From the NCBI GenBank assembly GCA_024697065.1, contig JAILGE010000022.1, forward strand, positions 1 to 64,000: a stretch of DNA of 64,000 bases. Direction: 5' to 3'. The stretch comes from Lachnospiraceae bacterium. Lineage in GTDB: Bacteria; Bacillota; Clostridia; Lachnospirales; Lachnospiraceae. The notes beneath the pieces were generated by a model, which saw only the letters and a program-made list of their open reading frames with translations, was not told the origin of the DNA and ran no database searches. The translations under genes were made by a program, and so were the position numbers. The first letter of the stretch is position 1, and every line of letters starts with the position of its first letter. This document shows, piece after piece, positions 1 through 8,806 of this stretch.

Positions 1-140
1 AAATCTGTACCAATCTCACAAAAAAGTTCACGGATGATGAAGAGTATTTACAAAAGGAATTGAAAAATGCTCTGCCGAGAGTACAGTGCCTTGAACTCAT
101 TCCTGAGCATATGACAGGGAAGCTGGTTAATGAATCATAA
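1..140 (+). CDS. 3' end of an unidentified protein entering from the left edge (reads ...ICTNLTKKFTDDEEYLQKELKNALPRVQCLELIPEHMTGKLVNES*)
   Basis: Open frame from position 3 to TAA at 138-140; start lies outside the window. Confidence 0.4.
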   Translation, partial: ICTNLTKKFTDDEEYLQKELKNALPRVQCLELIPEHMTGKLVNES

Positions 141-348
141 ATAATAGAGTGGAGTAATCATCAATGCTGATGTAAGGCGTGTAGACCATATGGTTTATGC
201 GTCTTTTTCTTTTGTCTGAAGGCACAACGTCATTGTACTTTTTCCTCTATAAGTCCAATCTTTGGCAAGAGAAGCAAAGGCAAATTATAAAGTATTATTT
301 TTGATCGCAGTTATTCAAGTTGCCACCAACCGCATACAGTAGCCCTGA

Positions 349-702
349 GCTTTCTACCGTACACCTGATATAGCAAAAGAATGGCATCCCACAAAGCATG
401 GAGAACTACTGCCTACAGATATAGCAAGTGCCTCAAACAAAACAGTTTGGTGGAAGTGCTTGGATTGTAATTATGAGTGGCAAACTAGTGTTAGCAATCA
501 TGTTAGATATGGAAATGGATGCCCGCGATGCGGGAAAGAAAAACGCATGAGGTCTCTTTTATTGCATAACGGATCATTGGCTGAAAAGTATCCGGAGATT
601 GCGAGCGAGTGGCAAGTGTCTGTAAAGACTCGTACAGGTAGGATGAGAGGGTGCCCTGTTTGTGCTAAGAAAAAAAGGAAAAGAAATAGTACAATTGTAT
701 GA
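349..702 (+). pseudogene. DUF4379-like zinc-ribbon (treble-clef) protein remnant
   Basis: Frame reads PDIAKEWHPTKHGELLPTDIASASNKTVWWKCLDCNYEWQTSVSNHVRYGNGCPRCGKE...GCPVCAKKK; typical 'IAxEWHPTKNG...VWWxC...HEW...R..G.GCPxC' repeat. In-frame stops at 340 and 346 and no ATG start. Confidence 0.6.
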
Positions 703-1157
703 AGGCTTTTGCTATAGTGGCGAGAAGCATTATGCAAATATTGAGTGCAGAAGAGGGGAACGATTTGTCTGGAAGGATGGGAAAATATGCCGGCTTGGTC
801 CACTGAAGAGTTTTAGGTGCGTATGGATGTGCGTTTTTCAATCGATTACGTATAAGGCGAAGGGATAATGGCATGTTAGGTTGATTGTTTTCCTATCCCT
901 GATTGACATACGTATATTACGATGTTATATTCGGATTAAGCATAAAATGTGCTTTTCCATAGTATATTAAAGGAGCTTTATGTTAAGCGTGGTTAATTAA
1001 TTTCATTGCAATACGGCTTCCGTATAATGCAATGAGTATAAATCAAAATAGTGAACCGGTGGTGGTTACTACAGGTTAGTTTGATTACGCTTAAATTTAT
1101 TATGGAAAAGAAGCCGCATTTTATGAGGTTGTATTTTGATATATCTTGATCTTTATC

Positions 1158-1200
1158 AAACCATGATATCTTGGCGTAAGATATCATGGTTTTTTATTTT
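1158..1200. terminator. strong bidirectional intrinsic terminator
   Basis: AAACCATGATATCTT-GGCGT-AAGATATCATGGTTT followed by T-rich tract. Confidence 0.8.
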
Positions 1201-1238
1201 GACAGATAAATTTTGAAAATTCGAAAGGAGAGATAACA

Positions 1239-2051
1239 ATGTTAGACAATTTGATCATAAGATCTGAAAAACCTGAAGATTACAAAGATACGGAACTGAT
1301 GACCCTAAGGAGTTTTTATAACAAATACAGGCCGGCAGCAGATGAACATTATCTGATAAGGATAATAAGAGAATCTGCGGATTATGTTCCGGAGATAAGC
1401 AGAGTCGCCGAATACAACGGCCGTATAGTCGGAGCTGTTTATTACACTAAAGCCTGGATTGTTGATGGTGATGTAAAGCACGAGATCGTTACCTTCGGAC
1501 CGCTTGCGGTAGAGCCTACATTGGAAGGACATGATATAGGCGGCGCACTTATGCGGGAAACCATAAGGCTTGCAAAAGAAGCGGGCTTTGCAGGGATCGC
1601 TCTCATGGGAGAGCCGAACTACTACCCGCGTTTCGGATTTGAGCGCGGAGCAAAGTATGGGATCACCGATGCGTGCGGAAACAGCTTTGATGAATTAATG
1701 GTACTTCCGTTAAATCGCGATTTTTCAGACATAAAGGGAAAACTGATCGAAAGCAGGGATTTTGAAAAACTGGAAGATAAGGAAAGACTTGCGAAGATCA
1801 ATGAAGAGTTCCCCGAATACCGCAAAGTAAAAGTACAGGAGGGTTTCATGCAGATATTCGGCCAACACCTGGGAGTGGTTGAAGCTATAGATGGAGATAC
1901 ATATATGGTTCGTTACTGGGAACTCAACATTCCCGCAAAGCTTTCAAAGGATCTGGGTAAAAAACCGGATGTAGGAAGCGATGTTCAGTTTATCTGGAAT
2001 CATAAGGGTGAGTCTTCTGTCACCAGGGTGTTCAAGAATCTGCTTGAATGA
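1239..2051 (+). CDS. GNAT family N-acetyltransferase
   Basis: EYNGRIVGAVYYTKAWI...LAVEPTLEGHDIGGALMRETIRLAKEAGFAGIALMGEPNYYPRFGFE; AAAGGAGAG RBS. Confidence 0.85.
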   Translation: MLDNLIIRSEKPEDYKDTELMTLRSFYNKYRPAADEHYLIRIIRESADYVPEISRVAEYNGRIVGAVYYTKAWIVDGDVKHEIVTFGPLAVEPTLEGHDIGGALMRETIRLAKEAGFAGIALMGEPNYYPRFGFERGAKYGITDACGNSFDELMVLPLNRDFSDIKGKLIESRDFEKLEDKERLAKINEEFPEYRKVKVQEGFMQIFGQHLGVVEAIDGDTYMVRYWELNIPAKLSKDLGKKPDVGSDVQFIWNHKGESSVTRVFKNLLE

Positions 2052-2066
2052 TGAAAGAGGAAAAAG

Positions 2067-4031
2067 ATGAAGACACAGATACAAATAGAATTCGATAAGA
2101 TCAAAAATATGTGGGCAGGGCTCGCAATAACAGACTATGCAAAGCAAAAGATTGACGAGAGCGAAATAATACTAAATGAAAGTGAACTCAGAAAGGCACT
2201 GAAGGATACAACAGACAGTCGTAATCTGATAGAGAAGCTCGGTGCTCCACCTTTGCAGAATGTAACTGAGATAAGAGAGATCCTGACGATAGCCGATACA
2301 GGAAAGTGTCTGACACCGTATCAGCTTGAAAGAGTGGAAGCAGTTCTCGTTGCTGTTGAAAGGATGATGGACTATCTGTCACGCGGAAAACAGTATGAAA
2401 ACTCTCTTGCATACTATGATGAAAATCTGGATCCGTTGCCGGAACTCAGGGAAGAGATCAGCAGGCAGATAAGAAGTGAAGAAGTCGATGACAGAGCGAC
2501 CAGGGAACTTTATGAGATCAGGAATCGTATTACGGCTGCGGAAGAATCCATGAAGCAGAAGGCTGAGGAGATGATCCGTAAGAATAAGGCGTACATGGCG
2601 GATTCTTACTATACAACAAGAAACGGCAGGATTTGCGTTCCCGTAAAGAAAGAATACAGGATCAAAATACCCGGAAGCGTGATCGATAAATCAGCCACGG
2701 GAAATACGATCTTTGTTGAGCCGGTAGGTCTGGCAAAGTGTTATGAAGAACTGGAGCTTCTTCGGATAGACGAGGAGAATGAGGTATATAGGATACTGTA
2801 TACCCTCACGGCCATGGTATCGGACAGTGCTGCAGTGATCGAAGAGAACATCAAAATGATGGAGAAGCTGGACTTTGTTTTTTCAAAGGGTAAACTAAGC
2901 ATCGATCTTGAATGCATCGAACCTGCCATTAACCTTGAAAGACGCATAAAGCTTGGTAAAGCCAGACATCCGTTAATGGATAAGGAAGTAAATGTACCCT
3001 TGGATTTTTCGCTGGGTGAAGGAGATATAAAGGGAATTGTCATAACCGGACCAAACACCGGCGGAAAAACCGTTGCGATAAAGACTGTCATGCTAAGCTG
3101 CTATATGGCTCAGTGCGGACTGCATGTTGCCTGCGGGGAAGCTGATATATGCATGAACAGCAACTATCTGTCAGATATAGGAGATGGGCAGAATCTTTCA
3201 GAGAACCTTTCGACCTTCTCGGCACACATAAAAAATGTGCTGGATATCCTCGGAAAGGTGAATCATGAAAGTCTTGTAATAATGGATGAACTCGGTTCGG
3301 GAACGGATCCTGCGGAAGGTATGGGAATAGCTGTCGCAATACTGGAAGAACTAAGAAAGAGCGGAGTGAACTTCCTGGTAACAACGCATTATCCTGAAGT
3401 TAAGGAATATGCTTCAAGGACAGAACATATAGTAAATGCAAGAATGGCATTTGATAAAGAGACTCTGCGTCCCACCTATGAGATGATCATCGGAGAAGCC
3501 GGAGAAAGCTGTGCGTTTTATATAGCAGAGAGGCTCGGCATGCCAAAAGAGATGCTGAAGGTCGCTGCAGAAGCTGCGTATGGAGAAAGTGCTTTGTTGA
3601 GCAGGAATGAGGCTGCCGATAAAGAAGCATACAAAAGATATGAGCGCCTTGAAGAAAAGGCAGATGCGAAAAATGACGTGAGGAAAAATCCTGACAAAAA
3701 TGTCGGGAGTAAGATCGTCAAGGCGAAGAAGATACATTCCACAGAAGAGATGATGCAGAGATTCAATATCGGTGACAGTGTGATGATCTATCCGGATAGG
3801 AAGATAGGTATAGTCTGCGAACCTGTAGACGAAAAGGGGATCCTGAGAGTGCAGCTGCAGAATAAGAAGATATATATCAATCACAAGAGGGTAAAAATCC
3901 ATGTAAAAGCTGAAGCACTTTATCCGGAGGATTATGATTTTTCCATCATCTTTGATACTGTGGAAAATCGAAAGGCAAGACATGAAATGGGCAGGAAGTT
4001 AACAGATAAGGTCATAGTATCTGACGAATGA
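2067..4031 (+). CDS. MutS2-like DNA mismatch repair family ATPase, no evident Smr domain
   Basis: Walker A ITGPNTGGKT, Walker B LVIMDELGSGTDPAEG, TTHYPEVKEYA; ends after a KOW-like segment. Confidence 0.85.
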   Translation: MKTQIQIEFDKIKNMWAGLAITDYAKQKIDESEIILNESELRKALKDTTDSRNLIEKLGAPPLQNVTEIREILTIADTGKCLTPYQLERVEAVLVAVERMMDYLSRGKQYENSLAYYDENLDPLPELREEISRQIRSEEVDDRATRELYEIRNRITAAEESMKQKAEEMIRKNKAYMADSYYTTRNGRICVPVKKEYRIKIPGSVIDKSATGNTIFVEPVGLAKCYEELELLRIDEENEVYRILYTLTAMVSDSAAVIEENIKMMEKLDFVFSKGKLSIDLECIEPAINLERRIKLGKARHPLMDKEVNVPLDFSLGEGDIKGIVITGPNTGGKTVAIKTVMLSCYMAQCGLHVACGEADICMNSNYLSDIGDGQNLSENLSTFSAHIKNVLDILGKVNHESLVIMDELGSGTDPAEGMGIAVAILEELRKSGVNFLVTTHYPEVKEYASRTEHIVNARMAFDKETLRPTYEMIIGEAGESCAFYIAERLGMPKEMLKVAAEAAYGESALLSRNEAADKEAYKRYERLEEKADAKNDVRKNPDKNVGSKIVKAKKIHSTEEMMQRFNIGDSVMIYPDRKIGIVCEPVDEKGILRVQLQNKKIYINHKRVKIHVKAEALYPEDYDFSIIFDTVENRKARHEMGRKLTDKVIVSDE

Positions 4032-4112
4032 CATTCATAATGAAGCCGGGCATAGCCTTTTATAAGCCTTAGGATCCCGATCATCCGGTAATTAGGTTTT
4101 ACGTCTTTGTAA

Positions 4113-4158
4113 ACGGCCATATTTTCCTCGTAAAACGGGAAGATATGGCTGTTTTTTT
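4113..4158 (+). terminator. intrinsic terminator
   Basis: GGCCATATTTTCC...GGGAAGATATGGCTG followed by TTTTTTT. Confidence 0.65.
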
Positions 4159-4240
4159 ATGCAGGCTGCTTTGCGTTCCAACAAATTGTTTTGAAAGATA
4201 TCGGATACGGTCGATCATATCATCGTGCTTGAAAAATTGT

Positions 4241-5122
4241 TTATCCGATCAATCTTATTGTTTCGATTATACATTTTAAATCATCAATATCGCTCTGAAC
4301 TTTGGCGATCTCTTCCGAATAGCGGAGTTTTTCATTTATCATTGAGCCGTCAAATGCGTTATGTTTTCCGTTTTCATTAAAGGCCACTATGACCTTGTTA
4401 TACTCGAAGCAGAGGGCGATACTGTCGTACTTCTCCTTCAATACCATGAGACGTTCCATGAAATGCGGCGTAAGAAGATAAAATGAATCGTGTGGGTTTG
4501 TGGAATAAACCAGAAATGCATTGTTGAACTCTGCATTTTCCGTTTCAACTTTTTCCGAATTCTTAACTATGCCATCGTTTATTCCGTTGCGGCTGTAAAA
4601 TGATTTGGAAATAATGCGTGTCGGTTCGATCGTTTTTTCGGGAAAATCAAATACCATGACTCTTCCCTGAAATGTGTCGAATTTACCGTCTTTGGAGGTA
4701 TCATGCACGATCATGATATCCGACATTTCAAAATTTATTCCTTTGTGAGTTGCTTTAAGATAATCTTCAGACTTATATTTTAATCCGTTTCTAAATAGCT
4801 TGAAGTCTATGATATCGTCCTTGCCGAAGCCTGTTTTCCAGGCATAAAAAACATTATCAAAGTTCTTTTTTATGGTTTCCTCTACAAATGTTTCTTTGTA
4901 AAGCTTTTTATTGTCACCGACTAAGCTCGAACAAAAGAATATCCCTGCGATGATAAGGCAGAAACCTAAGATCCCAAGTGTTGTGGTATTGTGAGGATGT
5001 ACGAGAGGTATGATACAAAAAAGAATTATAACCCCGCTCCCGAGCAGTATTGCTGCAATAGTTGCTCTGGATCGGATGGATTCCATTTTTATCATTCTAT
5101 CTTCAGAACTCGAACTGTTCAT
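4241..5122 (-). CDS. DUF3137-like membrane protein
   Basis: Two N-terminal TM segments, then SDIMIVHDTSKDGKFDTFQGRVMVFDFPEK motif. Confidence 0.6.
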   Translation of the reverse strand: MNSSSSEDRMIKMESIRSRATIAAILLGSGVIILFCIIPLVHPHNTTTLGILGFCLIIAGIFFCSSLVGDNKKLYKETFVEETIKKNFDNVFYAWKTGFGKDDIIDFKLFRNGLKYKSEDYLKATHKGINFEMSDIMIVHDTSKDGKFDTFQGRVMVFDFPEKTIEPTRIISKSFYSRNGINDGIVKNSEKVETENAEFNNAFLVYSTNPHDSFYLLTPHFMERLMVLKEKYDSIALCFEYNKVIVAFNENGKHNAFDGSMINEKLRYSEEIAKVQSDIDDLKCIIETIRLIG

Positions 5123-5211
5123 TTAATTTCTTTCTCCTGACTAAAATTCACGGAGATTATTATAAATGATTTATGATATTTTTTCATTTTTTTCTACAGG
5201 GGACGATGATC

Positions 5212-5531
5212 ACTTACTGTATTCTCTTAAACCATAATAATAAAACTTTTTGATCCGTACCTTGAGCGATGCGGGTTTTAGAACGGTTGCATCTTTTCCG
5301 AAACGGATGAAATATTCCTCAAGCTGCAGTTCCGGCCGGTCAAAATGATAAAGATTTCCTTCTGTCACGACACAGAAGATAATTGCACTGCTCTTCTTTT
5401 GATGGCGCGATCACATATGGTTCAACGTCAAAAAAGAACTTTCCTTCAGATGTAGTTGTCGTGAATGAAAACTCTTCCTTTGTCGGAAGAGTTTTTTTAT
5501 AAGCGACGATAAAATTTATTTTTTCACCCAT
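5212..5531 (-). pseudogene. WYL-domain transcriptional regulator C-terminal remnant, frameshifted
   Basis: Minus strand: GKFFFDVEPYVIAPSKEEQCNYLLC in one frame, then VVTEGNLYHFDRPELQLEEYFIRFGKDATVLKPASLKVRIKKFYYYGLREYSK* in another; no N-terminal HTH. Confidence 0.6.
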
Positions 5532-5595
5532 AAAGTATGCCGAGATTATACGTATAGTTATTGGAACCTAAAACAAAAAGGTAAGGGAGGGAAAT

Positions 5596-6501
5596 ATGGA
5601 TAATAACAATTACATTCAGCCCGTTCAAATGGAAAACACACAGAATGCTGATCTTGAGAAGATCAGATCGCAGGGAAGAGCTTCTATCATACTGTCTGTG
5701 ATCACACTTGTTTTCGGAGTGGCAGGATTCGGCGCTGTATTATTCCAGAATATGGATCTTAAGAATTCAGTAAATAAAGACATTAAGGATATGTCTAAAG
5801 CGATTGATGAGATGTCCGAGGATATTTACGATATCAGAAAAGATGTGGGAGATATCTCGGAAGATCTTTGCACCGGAGAACCGTGCGGCACCGGAACCGG
5901 CTGGCATGACCCTTATATAACAACTGACAAGCCGGTCATCTATCTTTATCCCGAAGAAAGTGAAGAGGTAAAAGTAAAGCTCACAACGACACTTGAGGAT
6001 ACTAATCTTATCATGACCTGGCCGGTGCCTGTTGCAAGCGGTGATACATACACTTGGGAGGTTAATGCAGAACCTGGCGGAAAGATAACGGATGCTGACG
6101 GAAATGAGTATTCCTACCTTTTCTGGGAAGCAGACAGATATGGCGAGGCGGACCTTTCAAAGGGCTGGTGTGTAAAGGGTGAGGATACGGCGGAGTTCCT
6201 CAGAGAGACTCTTGCACAGATCGGTCTTACACCGGAGGAGTACAACGAATTCATCGTTTACTGGACACCCAGGATGCAGGGAAATGCATATAATATCATT
6301 TCCTTCCAGGGAAGTTCATATGATGAGATGTTCCCGTTAGATATAGTAACAGCCGACGGTGATACCCCGGACAGCATGCTTCGCGTGATGATGGCATGGA
6401 AGGGCGTGGATGAACCGGTAGAGATGGAACCGCAGGAATTCGAAACGTTTGACCGTAAAGGATTCAGCGTAGTAGAATGGGGCGGAACTGAAATAAGATA
6501 A
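5596..6501 (+). CDS. conserved uncharacterised protein with N-terminal TM/coiled coil and 'KPVIYLYPEE...FIVYWTPRMQGNAYNIISFQ...EPQEF...GFSVVEWGGTEI' domain
   Basis: Intact ORF, RBS GGGAGGG; recognised conserved motif set, no known function. Confidence 0.7.
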   Translation: MDNNNYIQPVQMENTQNADLEKIRSQGRASIILSVITLVFGVAGFGAVLFQNMDLKNSVNKDIKDMSKAIDEMSEDIYDIRKDVGDISEDLCTGEPCGTGTGWHDPYITTDKPVIYLYPEESEEVKVKLTTTLEDTNLIMTWPVPVASGDTYTWEVNAEPGGKITDADGNEYSYLFWEADRYGEADLSKGWCVKGEDTAEFLRETLAQIGLTPEEYNEFIVYWTPRMQGNAYNIISFQGSSYDEMFPLDIVTADGDTPDSMLRVMMAWKGVDEPVEMEPQEFETFDRKGFSVVEWGGTEIR

Positions 6502-6556
6502 AGTCAGAGAAATAATATACGAAGATTTTCTTCGCAGAGGGAGGATAAAAGAAATT

Positions 6557-7006
6557 ATGAAAAACAAAACTATGAAAACAAGAGTGACACGTGGATTAAT
6601 GACAGCAGTGATGGCAGTGGGCCTGCTTGGAAGCATGACAGCATGCGGTTCGACAAAGCCCACCCTGCCTGTCCATCAGGTGAAGTACAGTGAAGATTAT
6701 ATCTTTGAGATCTTGGACGGAGAGTGGATTGACGACGATGAATGCGGAAAGATAGTCTTTGACTGCGGTGATGATGAGAAGAAGGTCACCATTCTTGAGA
6801 TGACCGATAACGGTGAATGGGTAACTACAGGTGAGTGCGTTATCTTAAAGCTTGATTATCCTGAGGGAGAGGATCCGGTGGTAAAATTCACGATAGTACC
6901 GGCGGGAGATGAGGGAATAGAAAATGAATTCACGCTGGATACAGAAAAGGAGACACTGAAAGTCAAACAGACAAGTTCATATTCCCGCGAATACACAAAG
7001 AAATGA
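6557..7006 (+). CDS. small lipoprotein
   Basis: Signal peptide with MTACGS lipobox; RBS GGAGG. Confidence 0.65.
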   Translation: MKNKTMKTRVTRGLMTAVMAVGLLGSMTACGSTKPTLPVHQVKYSEDYIFEILDGEWIDDDECGKIVFDCGDDEKKVTILEMTDNGEWVTTGECVILKLDYPEGEDPVVKFTIVPAGDEGIENEFTLDTEKETLKVKQTSSYSREYTKK

Positions 7007-7350
7007 TAAAAAGCCCCGCCGCAAGGTCAAGGTCATTAAGTTTACATTGATCAATTAAGAGGCTCATCCAAAAATTAACAAGGGCGATGGATATATCTAT
7101 AGCTTCAATCGCTCTTGTTTTATTTCTGGGCATCACAATAAGACTGACAATAGTCTATCTCCAAAAAGGTATTCAATTCGACATGATTATGCTACTCTAT
7201 AAAAGAAGCCATGAAAAATCTTTGCAGTTAGATTTCGAGTGCGATGTCGTTCTGGCCGTATAGGTATAAGATTTCTTGATGGATTGATAACAAGCGGAGT
7301 GTAGTTATCTGAGTTTCGGATCTCACTGAATTCTATTTGATGAGGTAAAT

Positions 7351-7875
7351 ATGAAAAAGAAAAAGAAAAGTAAGTATACTGTGATAATCATATTGTTATT
7401 TATCGTGTTATTACCTGTGGGATTGAGGTTGTATTTAAAGAATAAGTATCATTGGGGTGAGTGGCAATATGATTCGTGGGATGAATTTAGAAATGAGGCA
7501 TATTTTGGGATCGATTACTATATGCCCGAAGATTCTAAAGATCAGAAATTCTATTATAGTAGCGATATGCTTACTTCCAGGTCGATCTATGCTTTTACGC
7601 TCGAAAAGGAATCATATGATGATTATATCGCGCTTTATTTCGCGAAGGGGTCTGAGGATTGGTATTTGAAGAGAGTAGAGGATGTGAGAGATCCTTACGA
7701 TAATAGCTATATTCTTCCGGTTTATGCTCCATTTGAGAAAGTTATAGATGATGACATCAGAGATTATCAGGTATTAGATTATTATCCTATTGGAGCTGGT
7801 CATAGTACACATTGCCTTTTGGCCAATCCGGTTACAGGAAGGATAGTTGCATATCATTGGTGCTGTATTCATTAA
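7351..7875 (+). CDS. hypothetical membrane-anchored protein
   Basis: KKKKKSKYTVIIILLFIVLLPVGL N-terminal TM; ORF with RBS-like TGAGGT. Confidence 0.55.
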   Translation: MKKKKKSKYTVIIILLFIVLLPVGLRLYLKNKYHWGEWQYDSWDEFRNEAYFGIDYYMPEDSKDQKFYYSSDMLTSRSIYAFTLEKESYDDYIALYFAKGSEDWYLKRVEDVRDPYDNSYILPVYAPFEKVIDDDIRDYQVLDYYPIGAGHSTHCLLANPVTGRIVAYHWCCIH

Positions 7876-7961
7876 AACATGGATATTATCTGTAAAAGTC
7901 AACTATTACGGAAATTGGCGTGATGAATAATTGCTGCTTGCATAAGCAGATCAGGCACACG

Positions 7962-7988
7962 AAGGGGATGCAGGTGCGTCCCCTTTTT
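7962..7988 (+). terminator. intrinsic terminator
   Basis: AAGGGGA...TCCCCTT then TTTTT. Confidence 0.65.
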
Positions 7989-7994
7989 AGCGCA

Positions 7995-8309
7995 TTAGTT
8001 CTTTTTCATTATAGTTGCTCTTACGATACCCTTGGGATCCTTGATAAAGAGAGTAACGATCCAGATGATGAGTGCCAGTGCAATGACGGATAAGCCGAGA
8101 TAGAGATCATTTAACATGTCTGCTCCGGCTACGTTGAAGAACTCAGCACCGAGTTCGGCGTATTCGAATATAGCATCTACAAACCACATTATCGATGCGC
8201 CCCACAGCATGAAGCAGAGTGAGCTCAGACGCATTTCATCCTTGGGGGCTCCCTTGTACCAGAGTATGCTGCAGATAACAGCAGCGAAAACAGTCACAAG
8301 TAATGTCAT
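7995..8309 (-). CDS. small multi-TM membrane protein
   Basis: Three hydrophobic segments; ATGA overlap with upstream ORF. Confidence 0.65.
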   Translation of the reverse strand: MTLLVTVFAAVICSILWYKGAPKDEMRLSSLCFMLWGASIMWFVDAIFEYAELGAEFFNVAGADMLNDLYLGLSVIALALIIWIVTLFIKDPKGIVRATIMKKN

Positions 8310-8704
8310 GATCTTACACCTCCCATGGTTACGGTATCTTCCGTCTTACGCTTCTCAAGAGCAGATGATATTGCTACCATTCCTACCCATACCAGCGTTA
8401 CCAGTACCGACATTGTCACGCCCACGGTTCCCATTTCGTGCAGCATCTCAGATGTCTCTCCGTTAGTCACTGCAGTAAGGAAAGGGAAAGCAGGGATAAC
8501 TTCACCATGCCATACATGTTCAAATGCTAAGAGTGCTGAGCCTCCAAGGAGCATCTTGTTGAGCCATGAAAGTTTTTCGGAGAGCTTGACCTTCATCACT
8601 TCGCCCTTTGAGCTGCTTTCTCCTGCCTTCTCTTTTGACTTTACGATCTTTGTGATAGCTGTTGTAACGATCGCCTCTGCAACAGGTACTGTAAAACAAG
8701 CCAT
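8306..8704 (-). CDS. small conserved membrane protein (MACFTVPVAEAIVTT...)
   Basis: RBS GGGAGG upstream of ATG at 8704; hydrophobic segments LNKMLLGGSALLAFEHVWHGEVIPAFPFL. Confidence 0.65.
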   Translation of the reverse strand: MACFTVPVAEAIVTTAITKIVKSKEKAGESSSKGEVMKVKLSEKLSWLNKMLLGGSALLAFEHVWHGEVIPAFPFLTAVTNGETSEMLHEMGTVGVTMSVLVTLVWVGMVAISSALEKRKTEDTVTMGGVRS

Positions 8705-8806
8705 ATCTATACCTCCCAATATTATTATATACAGACTTAAATCTGAGGTTATCACAGTACCTGGGCACACACAACCCGGGGAGGGGGTTAAAAGGCGCTG
8801 TATCCC

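Noticed and set aside
3414-3983. Minus-strand 189-aa ORF inside the MutS2-like gene
   Set aside because: Antisense shadow; no family resemblance.
7040-7330. Possible insertion-sequence end (AAGAGGCTCATCCAAAAATT, CAAGGGCGAT...ATCGCTCTTG inverted repeat)
   Set aside because: No transposase sequence readable on either strand and no second terminus; hairpin may simply be a terminator.
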